64,000 bases of DNA. It comes from Pseudoscleropodium purum. Its lineage: Eukaryota > Streptophyta > Bryopsida > Hypnales > Brachytheciaceae. Position numbers and translations under genes: made by a program. Location of the stretch: positions 8,308,001 through 8,372,000 of the forward strand of contig OZ017797.1 in the NCBI GenBank assembly GCA_963969395.1, in the 5' to 3' direction. The number at the start of each line of letters is the position of its first letter. Position 1 is the stretch's first letter. The notes below the pieces were generated by a model that worked only from the letters and a program-made list of their open reading frames with translations, was not told the origin of the DNA and did not search any database. This document shows, piece by piece, positions 48,560 through 61,530 of the stretch.

Positions 48560-50150
48560 GAATGCATTTGGCTGCATGAGTCCAAAGAAATTTATAAGGA
48601 TGGCCCAGGACACTGATTTCAATCCTCACTTTTCATCACTCTATTTACTGCCATTTTGCACCAACTAGATATGAATGAAAAAATTTATATTTATTTTTCA
48701 GAGATCAAATCATAGGTCTATTACTAGTAAAAAGAAAAATCAAATTTTTTGGGAAAAATTCAAAAATGTTGTGAATTTTTTAAGAAAAAAATGGAGAAAA
48801 TTGATATCAAATGCAAATTGTACTCAAAAAATCTAAAATTTGCACTACAGATGTATATTCTAGTGTATAACATCATGGTATAAACTAAAGTTCATGTGTT
48901 AGTCTTCTGTTAGAAAATCAACAAACCATGGTTTTAGGTTCAAAGTTCATATTACTATGAAATATTGAAAATTTATGAATTTTTCAAAAAAATTATAATT
49001 GGAGAAAAAACTAAATTTGATAAGCTTCATTTCATTAGTTGAACCCAAATTCAAATTTTTTGTTTATATGGTTAAAATTCACATCAAGAATAGATAGCAA
49101 GAAATGGGCGAGCTACCAATTAAGCATTTAGAAAAGTCAATAATATTGTAATGAAGGAATTCACAATACTATTAACCAAAAATTTACTCAAAAATATTGG
49201 ATGAAAAAACTTTTTTTTTCGATCCTATGTTAGTTTCTAGTGAAGTCATCCATCAAACACTTAGTGTCCGTAGCATCCTCCTAGGTTAAAGAAGTCTAAA
49301 TGTTCAACTTCAAAACACAATATATTATTTGTTGGAATTTCGTAAAGATCCATGATGCAACTTTGTATTTTAACCTTAGAAGGATGTTGAAGATGTTTTG
49401 TGTCTTTTGGATGCAATTAATGAAGCTTTGTGCATATTGAAGAATGAATGATTTTCATCCTGTTTCTTATATGCAACTTTATTGATGCTATAGCCTTAGC
49501 ATTGAGTTGAATTCAAGACATTTTAGTTGTTTTTTATTTTATAAGGGGTAGTTTTTCAAAAAATGATACATTATCAAGTGTATTTCAATATTTTGACATT
49601 TCTCCCCCAAAAATTGATTTTGATGTTCAAAACAATTTCTTTTCTTTTAAGCAAAAATAACTAATTGAAGCTTCTAAAGTTTAGCTTCTACTTCACTTAG
49701 AATTTTGAAAAATTCCTTTAAATAAGTATTTCAATGAAGTTTGAATTAAAATGAGCTTTTCAATGAAGTTGAAGACCTATAACCATGTTTCTAAATGTAG
49801 AGTGATACAAAAATTTCATGTATAATGCAATGTTCGAAACTTTAGTATACTTATAATTCGAAAATTTTAGATTTTTTGAACAAGATTTATATTTTATATG
49901 AATTTTCTTCATTTTTTCTTCAAAAATCTATAGTAATTTGAAATTTTTGCAAAAAAAATTGAAAATTTGACGAAAAATATTAGACATGTGATTTCATCTC
50001 TGAAAAATAAAATCTAAAGATTCTACTCATAAATAGAGAAGAAATGGAGGATATAGTGTGACAAACTTTGAAGTTTGGTTACAAAGTCATAGGTAGTGGA
50101 TTCCGCCCTTTCATTAGAGGATTTTTGAGGGGGCAAGAGGGCCATTTTGA
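48560..50150. repeat. Long foldback element (~1.5 kb)
   Basis: The left arm (about 48.57-49.0 kb) and right arm (about 49.7-50.15 kb) are inverted copies. Left reads TATTTTTCAGAGATCAAATC, and the reverse complement of the right reads TATTTTTCAGAGATGAAATC. Further paired blocks include TCAAAAAATCTAAAATTT. The central ~0.7 kb is AT-rich and non-coding. Outer borders and target duplication were not resolved. Confidence 0.65.
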
Positions 50151-51419
50151 ACAAGTGTGCCTTGCAATCCCTCCCCCCTGCAATTCCAGGGAACGGTTGT
50201 TTCTAACAAAAAAAATTCAAAAAATTCAATCTTGAAATGAAGAAAAAAGATGAATTTTTTTTTTTTTTTTTCTAGACATGGCAGTTGCATTGCCATGTCT
50301 ATGAGTTGTTGTAGGGTAGTTCTGACAGTTTGAGAGTTGCTAGGAACTGACAACCCTCCCATAGACTACAATCTCCTCTAATGAGAGATTGAGATAACTT
50401 CAGTTATGTAATTTTGGCCAATGTTCATGACATTGACAATTTTGAACTTGGTCATGTAGACACCAAACTCTATAGCAATTGTAGAGGTTAGAACTTTTAT
50501 AGTTGAGTGTCTCAATTTTGGCTCTCACAATGAAAACCAATATAGTGACATTAACTTTTGACAATTGTGAATCTCTTCTTTGTTATTTAGACAAAAGGAA
50601 TTATTTATATTTATTTTGCTCAATATTAACCTTCGGATGAACCAAAAACACAAATATAAATCTGTTGGTACAATGAACTTCAAATCATTAGACTTGATAT
50701 AACTAAAATAGAAGGTCTTAAAACAAACTTTATTCTAAAACTGTCCTCTAATACAAAGGTACATTTTCCTTTTTTCAATTTATCAATAGTGTGCATTTCA
50801 AGAAGGGGATGCTTTTATTGAGTGACCTATGTGTTTCAACTTAAAAAATTTGTAACTAATTCCACAAAGGGACAAAAAATATGAAACAACTTGGGTAACT
50901 AGAAGCCAATTTCATTTTTCTTGTTGTGAAAATTTATTGAAAATTGTTTCAAAGAGCTAGTTTAGATGGCTTCCCCAAATGCAATCAATTCTTCAAAGGT
51001 TACTTTAAGAATAGACTATCATATAGTAGTTGATCCATTTTTTTATCAACCCCACCATTTTGGTTATATAGGTTGCTCTCTTTTTGTGTAGGTAGAGATG
51101 AGTAGTATTAGTTATGGTGCAATTCCCGGCATGATTGTATTGCATTATGATTGGCTACAAGTCTCTCAATATTGCAACCAACCTTTAGTCAATTCTACAA
51201 TTGGCTTGTGGTTGGAAATAGGAAGACCTATATGACCAAAATAGGTCAAATAGAATTTGAAAAATAGAATTTTGAAAAATGATGGAATCGTCCTTCCAAA
51301 CTCTATTTCCGTACACAAGAAAATTTCCTCACTCGAAAAAACTATGCTCCATATGACATGTAATTGGTTGGAAATGGGTTCGCTGTTGCCTTTGTACCGG
51401 ACCATATTGTACTAATGAC
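50151..51419. other. AT-rich DNA without recognised genes
   Basis: Nothing beyond a long T-run near 50256-50271 (poly-A on the minus strand) and short unsupported frames was seen. Confidence 0.5.
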
Positions 51420-51427
51420 TTTGTGAG

Positions 51428-51693
51428 CATGGTTGTCATAGTGGATGGACATCCGGTTCATCCGTCCGTCCAATTCGCCCGTCCGTTAGAGGTCCCGCCC
51501 GTCTGATACAGTCAATACATAGTTGACTTTCTGATAACGGAAAAATAGGCCACGTGGATGCCATGTGGATTAAGGAACATGCTGGGCACGGACGAGATCG
51601 TCAGGTTACAAAATTAAAGCCGACAGTCCGGTCCGGTTTGCCCGTCCGTCTGTCCCGTCCGATGACCCTAACTCGCCCGTTATGACAACCATG
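51428..51693. mobile_element. GC-rich hAT-type MITE (266 bp), sister of 10042
   Basis: Ends CATGGTTGTCAT / ATGACAACCATG form a 12-bp inverted repeat, flanked by the 8-bp duplication TTTGTGAG (51420-51427 and 51694-51701). Subterminal zones hold clustered CCGTCCGTC-type repeats. The centre is AT-rich. Size, duplication length, CA..GGTTG ends and the CGTCC-rich interior all match the element at 10042, although the terminal bases differ. Confidence 0.8.
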
Positions 51694-51701
51694 TTTGTGA
51701 G

Positions 51702-53677
51702 AGCTGCTAAGAGCTGGCTGGGAGGCTGGAGAAGGTTATTGGACACAATGTCGAGTCGTTTTCTTTTGAAACAAATGAAGCTGAATTTCATTGCCAGGGG
51801 AAATGATACAAGCCTGCCAGCCTTAAATGGCCTGGCTGAAGGAAATCGTCACCGACAACAAGATGTTGTTTCATCAAAACTTGAAAGAAGTAAGGCATTT
51901 ATTATTGTATTGGTGAGTTGGTTGCATTTAAGATTTACAGTAGAACAAACCGACTCCACATTCACATTCACATGGCCTCAAAAACAGCTGGAGACCACCT
52001 CGTCTTGTCTCGTCTTGTCGTCCAGTTGCAATTTGCAAATAATTTTGCAATTTGCATCTATATATTCATGATGTTGCCGGCTACTGTAACTTACCTGCCA
52101 GTCCTCCGTCTAGTTCGTATTTAACTTCAAGGAACATGATAGTGTCTGACACTTACCAATATATATTCCTAGCACCTAGCTAGCGAAGACTGTCAGAAAC
52201 TATTAGGTACTGAGGGCAAATCTATGAGTGGAAACGACACAGTACCGGAATTTTCCAGTGGAGGTAGGCCTTAAAATTTAAAATCCAGGCATTCCAGGTG
52301 CACATATTCCGGTTGTTTTCACTTCAAACGCAGATATCTAGCAATCCCACGTGGTCAACTTTATGATATTCTGTCTGTACGTTTTCATATTAATCTAGTG
52401 CAAGATCTTATGGTTAGATATGTTGAAAAAGCACAATATCTAAATTTTTTTTGCACTTTGTAATAGAGTTGACACTTTTGAGGTTAACAAAGAGAGAAGC
52501 CAATGCCAAAATGTGGAAAAATCTGCCGAAGTTTTGCCCCAAAAAATATTTGAGTGCTAAGGTATGAGGCTACAACATTTCAACTAAAATTAACACGAAG
52601 TATCTGTACTGGAGCGCCATCTGGACCAGTTCGCGCGGGACTGCATGCCGCCCCGGCCATTTCTGAAAACTCAAGTATCAATTCGTGAGTCCAAGGTGGC
52701 AGAGCTATTAATTAACATCACGAACTTCTGATTGCAATCATCCTTAGATCCTTACGTGTAACGCATCTACCAGAAGCATACCCTTATATGATTTCCGATT
52801 CGAGCATCGATCTGCCCAAAAGTTCTGGAACCGGACGGTGCTTGCCACTCAATTGCTCTGAAGTTCACAGCCAGACGTTCCATTTGCCTGGTCAGTCGTC
52901 AATTGAACCTAGCTGCATGTTTGCACGTGATTCACCCAGCTAAAAAGTTTCGCTTACTGTATTGCCAATGAGTGCTACTACCTGTGCTAGCTACCTCAGG
53001 ATTTATGTTAATCACCTTGTGACGGCCAGGGGTCCAGACTCACGGCGTTTCTTACGGCCACAGGCTCGTCCTTACAGGTAAACCCTGTAACGTAACATCG
53101 CTGCGGACATCATTTAACCTTCAATGGGGCGCGGCAGCATATGACAAACTCCAGGCTTTAACGAAATTACATGCATTGTGTCTAGCTTGCACTGGAGTGA
53201 CAATGAACAGTGCCACAATTAGGATGCCCGAGAACCTAAATTTCAAGCCTTCGAAATAGAGGACTGCTCCTTCTTTCCTCTATTATCGTGGCCACTGTTC
53301 AACAGGCTTGCTGGAAAATCTACCACCTCGAGGAGGTACTTCTTGAGTCTTGTGTCAATATGCACAGCCGAGGTTTGCAATTCATTCAAAATTGGATGTA
53401 TACAGGTCTTTTTCTGTGATGATTCTCTATTGCGTTTTCCATTCGTTGAAAGGACGCTAAACGTCCATGCCGGCGTTGCAGCATTAAAAGAGACGCCAGT
53501 GCCCGAGCTAATGGCTGTCGCGACATCACACCGATACTTTTACTTTTGCTTTACTGTCACTCACTTTCACTTTTTCACTTTTTCACTTTTTTTTCAATTC
53601 CGTGGATGATATTTATATTTAACAGGGTCGTTCCTGGATTGAGTTATGAAACTCCTGCCGTCGATCGGTGTCGTTCA
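51702..53677. other. GC-richer, lower-copy-looking DNA without a confident gene
   Basis: Between 51.7 and 55.2 kb the base composition is closer to that around the CER1-like gene. A fragment near 52.3-52.45 kb resembles the right half of the TTAA-bounded element family (CTAGTGCAAGATCTTATGGTTA). The plus-strand frame 53343-53609 (88 codons) has no known motif. This could be promoter or untranslated DNA of an unseen gene. Confidence 0.35.
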
Positions 53678-54284
53678 GTTGACTCCACAATCAGATCTCC
53701 AATACTGTAGGCTGTCGACTCTCGCACTTACTGTGCATGGATTACTGGAGTTGTGTCGTCGTTTGGGTTGATTTTCTCGGTAAACTTGGAGTATCTGCAC
53801 CTGATTGTTGTGAAAATTGATGGCAATTCATGAGCGAGGCATGTGCGGTGGTGATGTCCCCACGTACTGCAGCACTCATATCGATCAGTGACTCATTGGG
53901 AGTCTCCATGCATGTAGCAGACCCGTGAACGAATTCACTAGTACTCATGAACCCCACCGACTGACGAACTGCTGACATAACCCGTTTTACAACCAGCCAG
54001 CCAATCTGTTCACTCATATTATATAATTGAATTCCCTGCCAGGCATCCAGGTAGGGCTTATCTCTTCTCCGAAGGGAAGGATCCAAGCAGGTTAACATTG
54101 CTATGCATGTTGGCTCCACAATCAGATCTCCAATACTGTAGGTTGCCGACTCTCACACTTGCTACTGGTGAATTGCTGGAATTATGTCGTCGTTTGGGTT
54201 GATTCGCTCGGTGAACTCGGAGTATCTGCACCTGATTGTTGTGAGAATTGACGGCAATTCATGAGCGAGGTATATGCGATGGTG
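53678..54284. repeat. Direct repeat pair, ~173 bp, 435 bp apart
   Basis: 53678-53851 and 54113-54284 align end to end: both hold CCACAATCAGATCTCCAATA, TCGTCGTTTGGGTTGATT and GAGTATCTGCACCTGATTGT. They differ by about one in ten bases and are separated by about 260 bp of unrelated sequence. On the minus strand a 125-codon frame (54119-53742) spans the spacer and one copy, with no recognised domain. Segmental duplication or a miniature terminal-repeat element are both possible. Confidence 0.65.
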
Positions 54285-56456
54285 AGAGAGACTAGAAACA
54301 TTTCTCCTACTGATTAATTGGTATTAGGGTTCAAGTAGCTAATAATTGGTCGATTCCAGGATGAAGATAATTGGTCGAATTCTTCTCTCAATTAGATCGA
54401 ATCTCTCAGGTGCATTTTCATTTAAATCATTGAAACAATAAAACATTGAAACATATCGCTCTGAGCAGCTGTAAGTACGTAAAGAACGCATCTGAATCTT
54501 GGACTGGAATATAGAGGTCGCACTCGTTAACTTCAAACTTCAACCTGGAATTGACGTTTCTAATAGTGGGAATAATCGATTGCACTGGATCTGTCCTCAC
54601 AGTTTGTCTCACTCAATTTCAATTTCGAAGACTTCAAGAGAATCTCGAAGGATACATTCTGCGGTTATCGGACGCACGTACAGAACAAACGAAGCTAGCT
54701 ACTGTAGCTGCTGACGGATGTCGAGATTGATTGACACTCCATAAAAATAAGCTCGTATGAGTTACCTTAACTTAGGAATGGGAGTTGTGCGTGCAGAATG
54801 AGAGACGGCAAATGAGTTCAGGTCTTTGTTGTTGCGCGCGCATGCTTGGTCGACTCGGTTTGAATGGCGCAACGTCGCAAGATCGAAGCTCTTTCAGTGC
54901 GTGGTGTCCATGAGGAGAGAATTCCGTACCATTTCAGTTGTGCAATCAGAAACAGAGCAGAAACCAAGAGCGCAAATGAATCATGGATTCAGACCATATT
55001 CTCTCGTCATGTGGTCAATCCTGCATGATCGTGTCAGGGTTTTGTTCGTGGCATGTGGACCTAGCAGTCCTACTATGCCAGTCCACCGGATTTTCAAGGT
55101 ATCCATTCGATTTTTTACTTCTGATTTCGGTCCTTTCCCGTTTGCTCAAACTTGTTTCCCTCATTTTTGTCAATGAGCTTTGTCTTGACCCCTAAAGAAT
55201 CTAGCATTCATGCTTCATACGTGGCCTATTCGATTCAGAAGAGTCAACATTCTGCGTTCGTAGCATTCTCATCACGCAAGAGCCCTCATTAGACTGACAA
55301 AGCTCCTACCAGTTAAGTTAACCCCTATTTAATGCAATTAGGAACCTGAATGTGGTCTAGTGTACGTTTCAGGTTTCCTTCATTGCTAGGCTAATTATGA
55401 ATGTATTTTCAACAAGCTACATCATGAAAGATATGCATCTACATGGGTTCTGAAATTAGGAATTTTTTGAGAGATATTTGAAATCACCAAACAAAAGATA
55501 TATATGGGACTATAAATAGGAGTTTGCACACATTTCTGACAAAACGTACATTGGTAAAGCCATGGTGTATGTATGTATATGAGCACTGTTGAGGCCACTA
55601 TGTGCCACTTTGTACACATTACTGGATGAGGCAGTGCCTCGGCTAGCAAGTGAAAGTAACGCCCTCCAACTGCCATGTACAAGGTTTAGGGGGCGAGGGA
55701 AATTAGGGATCCATCAAGCGCTCTCAAGGCACAGAATTCTATGTTGAATGGATATTTCATTAAAATGGTGGTATTCCACAAACTTGGCACTTTTAGGTTC
55801 AGAATGTCCAATCTGAACTGTATACCTGTCCTAGATTTCAGGGTTTGAAATCTATATCAATCTTAGTAAATTAATGGAAAAATGGCAGAAAAATGGTGCC
55901 ATTTTAATGAAATATCTGTTTTTGTCACCATTATTTTAGTCTTTTTCACTTGTGCCAGACTTTTAGACAAGAGTTGAGACTGGTAGGGTTGAAACAACAA
56001 CAATTGTGACACTTGTTTGAACGTTGCTTCTGCCATTTAGACCCCTCCTCATTTGTTTCTTTTTATCTAATATCCAACATGTCATTGGTTGAGTTGAATT
56101 TGGCACGGGGCATCCTGTAGTATTGCAGTATAAATATAGGTTGAGGTTGTCATAATGTGACCGTGAAACCAACTAAAGCTTATTCTGTGGTATGCACAAT
56201 AGTTGCACAGTGGTTCCAAAAGCAATGTTGCCGTCCATCTTGTATTGCATGCTTGACAGACCACCACATAACTCTATTGTTTGGCAAGTTTAGGGAATGT
56301 TGTGTGTTGTGGAATTTTGACAAAATTGTGTGCTGATGTGATGCGGTTTTGTTTGCCTAGGCTATATGACATCTACGAGAAGCAATAGCACAATTTTTTG
56401 GCATATCAGTTTGACATCTTATGCACATTTTGTTATTTGCAAATGCCTAATCCTAT
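54285..56456. other. Mixed-composition DNA, no confident gene
   Basis: An open plus-strand frame at 54826-55176 (116 codons) has no known motif and no homologous partner in the window. From 55.3 kb onward the DNA is AT-rich. Confidence 0.4.
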
Positions 56457-56459
56457 ATT

Positions 56460-56631
56460 CACTATAAGAAACCCGTATTTTTTATGACGGATTATAATAG
56501 GCATCCACCTATTTTCATGTTAATAACAACGTTAAATGTAACATCTTGTTGTTATGTTTGACATTGATATAACATAAAAACAAATGAATGTTTAGAAAAT
56601 CCGTCATAAAAAACATGGGTTTTTTATAGTG
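56460..56631. mobile_element. CACTA-type MITE (172 bp)
   Basis: It starts CACTATAAGAAACCCG and ends in the inverted counterpart (CACTATAAAAAACCCA when reversed). The inverted repeat runs about 34 bp to TTTTTTATGACGGATT. The 3-bp duplication ATT flanks it at 56457-56459 and 56632-56634. CACTA ends with a 3-bp duplication define the CACTA (EnSpm) superfamily. There is no coding capacity. Confidence 0.9.
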
Positions 56632-56777
56632 ATTTCACAACCTCCCATCTTGTTTATATAGTCTCTATGTCTATGTCAAGTTCTAATTTGCATTAGGAGT
56701 TCATGAATATTACATTCGTATAGACCTCACAAGGAGTTGATGTTAATTTTAGTGTAGAGCAAATGGTGTTGATGACT

Positions 56778-57708
56778 TTAACCTCTAAAGGACCATTGTC
56801 CCTTTGGGGAACAAATGGGATTTTGGGCAGGTACCTACGGGCTGAATTTTTGTCATGATTTTTGATACATTTTTTGAAGATAGAAAAACTAATAAGCTTT
56901 ATGAGAGTTTAATTTTTTTCACAATTGGTGCCTAGGAACAATAGTTATGACCAAATAAGCTCAAACAAGGGGATAGGGGGCAGTCCAGGTTGCAAAAAAA
57001 AAGTTTGCAAAAATTTGAATTTCTTTTAATATTTTTTCCTCATAGAATATGTTTTTTCTATCCGAAAAGCTTTGATTCATTTCATTTGGATTTGTTATGA
57101 GAAAGTTATGGACATTCTTGTTTTTCAGGTAGTCAAAGCATCTTCTTGAAAAATAACCAGTAGGATTCATTTTTTAATGCAATTTTTCAAATTTTTCAAG
57201 TTTTTTAATTTTTCATGGTTAAGATTACTTGCTAGAACAATCTCACCATTGGAATTAGTGCATTTTGATTCCATCTAAAATATATGAATATTTTAGATTT
57301 TCCTTCTATCTTGTATCTACTTCTACTTAACAATTTTTTTTAAAATAAAAATTAAGTTTTTTTGAATTTTTTTTCCCCCTAGACTCTCAACTCAATTCTC
57401 CACTATATAGATTTAAAGCTCAAAACTCTGTAGTGCAGAAATTTTCAGTTAAAAATGTTCAAAGTCAAAAAATCCAGTCCCGCAATGTGTTAAAAAACTT
57501 GTTTTTTCCACTTTAAACACAAATATCTTGCAATTTGTGCAGTGAAAAATTCTGAAATTTTTTCCACACTTTTTTATACTAGTGAAGTGTAAGATCCTAT
57601 GATTATATGTAGAAAAAAAAATGAAATTTTTCTTTTACTCTTTGCTATAGAAATGGCAATTTTTAGTGTTTTTTGGTAGAAAAAAGACCTCGGTCCTTTT
57701 GGGTTTAA
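56778..57708 (+). mobile_element. TTAA-bounded non-autonomous element Z
   Basis: It starts TTAACCTCTAAAGGACC and ends GGTCCTTTTGGGTTTAA, so inverted ends of ~13 bp (one or two mismatches) sit inside TTTAA on both sides. About 0.93 kb, AT-rich and non-coding. The right half matches element X, and the left end matches Y (ATTTTGGG, GTTATG, GGGCAGT landmarks). It is the most complete copy of the family here. Confidence 0.7.
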
Positions 57709-60026
57709 GGTAGCAATTTTGTATATTGATAGTAACTCAAAATTAGCTCAACATTAATTAAATTAATCTTGAAATTGATCTAATAGTCTTTGCTTGATTA
57801 GCCATTTATAACTTTTGTATCTTTGCGGTTCACTAGGAGAGAATAAGTCCAACCATTTAACCCTTTAAGGACTAGTGTTTTATTTTTATTTATTTAGTGA
57901 GGTGCTTTTGTTTTGTGTTAGAGACTTAATATAGGTAGGTTATGTGACTTTTCTTTTATAGAGTTTGTTGCTTGAAACTTGATGGCATTGTTGATAAAGT
58001 ATGTTTTTTTCATAGAATTTAGTGACATTAGCAACTTCTAGATTTTGGTTATCAAATGCACTAGTGACCCAAGGTTGAAGCATGCTGGAAATTAGGCTTC
58101 TTCTAGTTCACTTTACAATTCTATTAGGCTTTACTATTTATGTTCTTATATATTTTGGAGGAATTTTAGTTGCACAATCCAATCATCCATTATATGACTA
58201 ACACTTTAAATTGTTGTAAGGTAATTATTATTAAAATGAACCACTCCTTAAAATTGACCCCTATTTTTGAAGGAAAAATAAATAGGGAGGATTTCCAAAA
58301 TGGTGCGCATGACAAAGACAAATGTTAGATGAATCTTGAGCAATGTATAGCTCTATTGATAGAATTCTAGAGGTGACAACTTTACAAGTGGTCAATTTTG
58401 GGTGCATTTCTTGTTGTTTTAATTTCTCTCTATTAGTCTATTGTCATTTCTTCATGTGCATCAAATTCATTTTGGCATCACCAATATGACACTTTTAGCA
58501 CCCTACACCTTGCATCTCTGAATATTTGTAACTAATTCACAATGCATCCAAAAATTATCAAACTACTTGCAAAGTTGCAATTCGATTTATAGTCCTTTAG
58601 CAATGTGCAAAAGTTAGTTCATTTTCTAAAGCATATTGGTTATGCCACAAAGCTTATTTGAGTGATTTTAGATGTACTTACCATAGTACTAGCTAGTTAT
58701 AAGCTTAGTGCACATCAAACACAAGTTAGTGTAGTGCTCATGTGTGATATGTATACCATTAGAATTTAGAAGAGTTTTGAGGCCAATGAAAGCCCCCGAG
58801 TTCTCAAGCTACAGGGAACAAGATAACTACACCATTACAACAGTGTGAGCCACTGCTACTTCATATAAACATTATTTTTTTTTTCATTTTTTTTCATTTT
58901 TTCATTATTTTTTCTAATAGCAAGTTGTTTCTTTTTGTGTACGGGGAAAAAATAAAGGAAACAAGCCTGAAACAGCCATCCTTTGGCCTCAAATCTCTTC
59001 TAATGCTTTTTCTTCATCCCCTGGCTAATTGGGGTCAAACACATTGGAAATCGCATCACAAATAAACATATTTATACTCCAAGAAGGTGCAAGTTTCTCT
59101 GCTCTAGTCATGTGTATGCAACAATAAGAGATGTTCTTTTTCAAAAGGAAACAAAATAGAGGTTTAGGATACAGCACACAACATATTCAAGCTAATTTAA
59201 TATTTATGTAACAAGCTGAACATATTCTGGCCCTTGAATTGAGTGACCAAGAATCTTGTTTGGATTAGAATAGGTCAATCAAATCAGTGGCCAAAGTGGA
59301 TTCCTGATCGCCCATCACCAATATGTCCAGCCTATGTATGACCACATTCATGAGACTGAATATCTTTTCGAATGGTGAAATTGCTGCACATCAAAGTACT
59401 AGCATATATGGTAGCAATAAAAATTAAGACTGGTAGCATAGATTTAGGGTTCCAAATTGCAGTGTAGAAAAGTGCCAAATTCTTGAAACATCTCCCTATC
59501 AAAGCGTGAACTCTCAGAAATATTTTCAATAGCATTAGGTATTCAAAAGAAGATTATAATTCCATGTGGTTCCTCGTTGGCAATTCTAAATTTTGTGGGC
59601 TTGAAGTTAACATAGCTTACTGGTTACAATCCAAATACTCCGTTGAAATAAAGCTCAACAAGAATGTACACTTGTTTTAGAAGACTGAAAAATTATTACT
59701 CAGTCTAGCTAGATGATTAGCCAAATTAAGTAGATAAATCTTAGAAAGCTTTGATTTCAATGACACAATCAAAAGACACAAAGAAATTGCAAAAGCATAA
59801 GAATAAATATGTCTTTGAATTTCAATGACTAAATTTCAACCATTCAAAACCAAGTCCACAACATTCGATATACAAGATTTGAGGAATTCATAGCCCTAAA
59901 ATTAGAAACCTGAAGAAATGACATTGTGAATCAGAAGATGTACCAAACAACAACCAAAACCATTCTACTAATCAACACTTAACAAGATTATTTTGCTTTG
60001 ATGCCTTTGAGTAATAAACTCTTCAT
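57709..60026. other. AT-rich DNA without recognised genes
   Basis: A further degenerate TTAA-type left end (TTTAACCCTTTAAGGAC) lies at 57856-57872. A block at 58948-59010 shares sequence with 63745-63790 (ACAAGCC..AAAAC.G, GGCCTCAAAT..CTTCTAATGCT-like). No coding. Confidence 0.45.
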
Positions 60027-61530
60027 CTATATAGGCATTTGCTTCTTTAAAGCAAATGAATTTGCAAGCTTCATACTTCTCTCTTTTTGAATGAATATAC
60101 TTATTCTCTTCTGTTTTGCATCCATCTTTGCTATAAAATAGGCGTCACAAGTCTCATAATTGCCTTGAAAACGGGCAGCCATAACAATAGTACTTCTTGC
60201 TTGCTCCTGGAAAATTCCGTTTCTAGACATGGTACATTCTTGAATTGGAGTATACTGAACTTAAGACAAACCTCTCTCTACTTATGTATTTGGATTCTTC
60301 AAATATATCCTCTGATGATACTATATTGGAACTTCATCTTTTCAACAAACCCAATGCAATTGGACTATAATGCTTAAGCACTTCTTGGTGATGCTTTAAG
60401 ACATTGTATGTTGCATTTGAGTCCATAGATTGTAGCTGCTCTAGAACTAATTTTAGTTGCAAAGCAACTCTATTTACATCCTTGTCATTGTTAGTTTCAA
60501 TCTCCAATTCAAAAAATGTTTCCTCAATCGATCCTTGAAGGTTTCTTCAGCAAAAGTACAATCCGTAAATTGAACCACAAGCTTAGAGTACATGAGCTTC
60601 CGTATGGCATTAGGTACTTTTGTGTCACCTTTGAATGACCTTCACTATATTGTGCAAAGTGCTTGTAATAGACTACAACCATGTGTGAAAGTTCCAAAGA
60701 ATGAACAATAGTCCTACCCTTGCATCTGCCTTGTCTCTGCCTTGTTTGCATTTCTTTATTGGTGAGTTTACCTTAGGAAAACCCTCACCATCACAATGTA
60801 TCAAGGAGTCTCTCTAGACTTGCAAAACAATTGGATTTATTTGTTTCATCAAAATACCATTGTTACTACTTGTATGCAAATTAAAAAAATGAGGATGAAG
60901 ATCTATATGGATTGAATAAAACAAAATTCACTTTAGAACTCTATGCATCTTCCAAGAGGTCATACTCATAAAACTATCAAATTTCTTCAAGTTAAGCAGA
61001 AAACATTTAGAACCTTATTAGTACAAAATAAAGATGTAAGCAAGTGACAAGTGTAAACTATGCATGGTGAACAAGCACATGAGGGCTCTCAATTCACTAC
61101 AAATGAAAACATTGAAATTTCCAAATAAGATTTTCTAATTCCTAAATGTTGTTTGAATTTTCAATCACTTACACTTCCAATGCAAAATAATTACCACTAA
61201 CTTTGATGAATTATGTAAATGTAAAGACTAAATGTGCATTGGAAAAATTTGAAATAAGCATTTTGGCAATGCTTAAGTTAGTCAGTTCTCTAAATTTTGG
61301 TTGGATGTACTTGTTTTTAAAAAAAGATTCTAGGTTCAATGCAAAAGCCATCTTCAAACAATATCTTTAGTAGACACTTAAAACACATACTTGTTTTTGG
61401 TTGGTTTCCACACTCACAGAATTTAGTCAAGGTGAAAGAGGTCTTGTTATGCTTAAAGACATTAGTGATTTGCATTGCAAAGAGGCTACTTGTTTTTACA
61501 AATCCACATTTCATGCAATGATACATTAAT
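60027..61530 (-). pseudogene. Unrecognised decayed coding-like DNA
   Basis: Minus-strand stretches look protein-like but are broken. 61526-61317 is Cys-rich (CMKCG, CECGN, CFKC spacing), suggesting a zinc-binding fold. 60540-60340 reads SIEETFFELEIETNNDK followed by helical Leu/Gln-rich sequence. 60230-60027 is a basic tail. No family was recognised. It may belong with the C48 protease relic just upstream, since such proteases are often carried by plant MULE and CACTA transposons. Confidence 0.3.
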
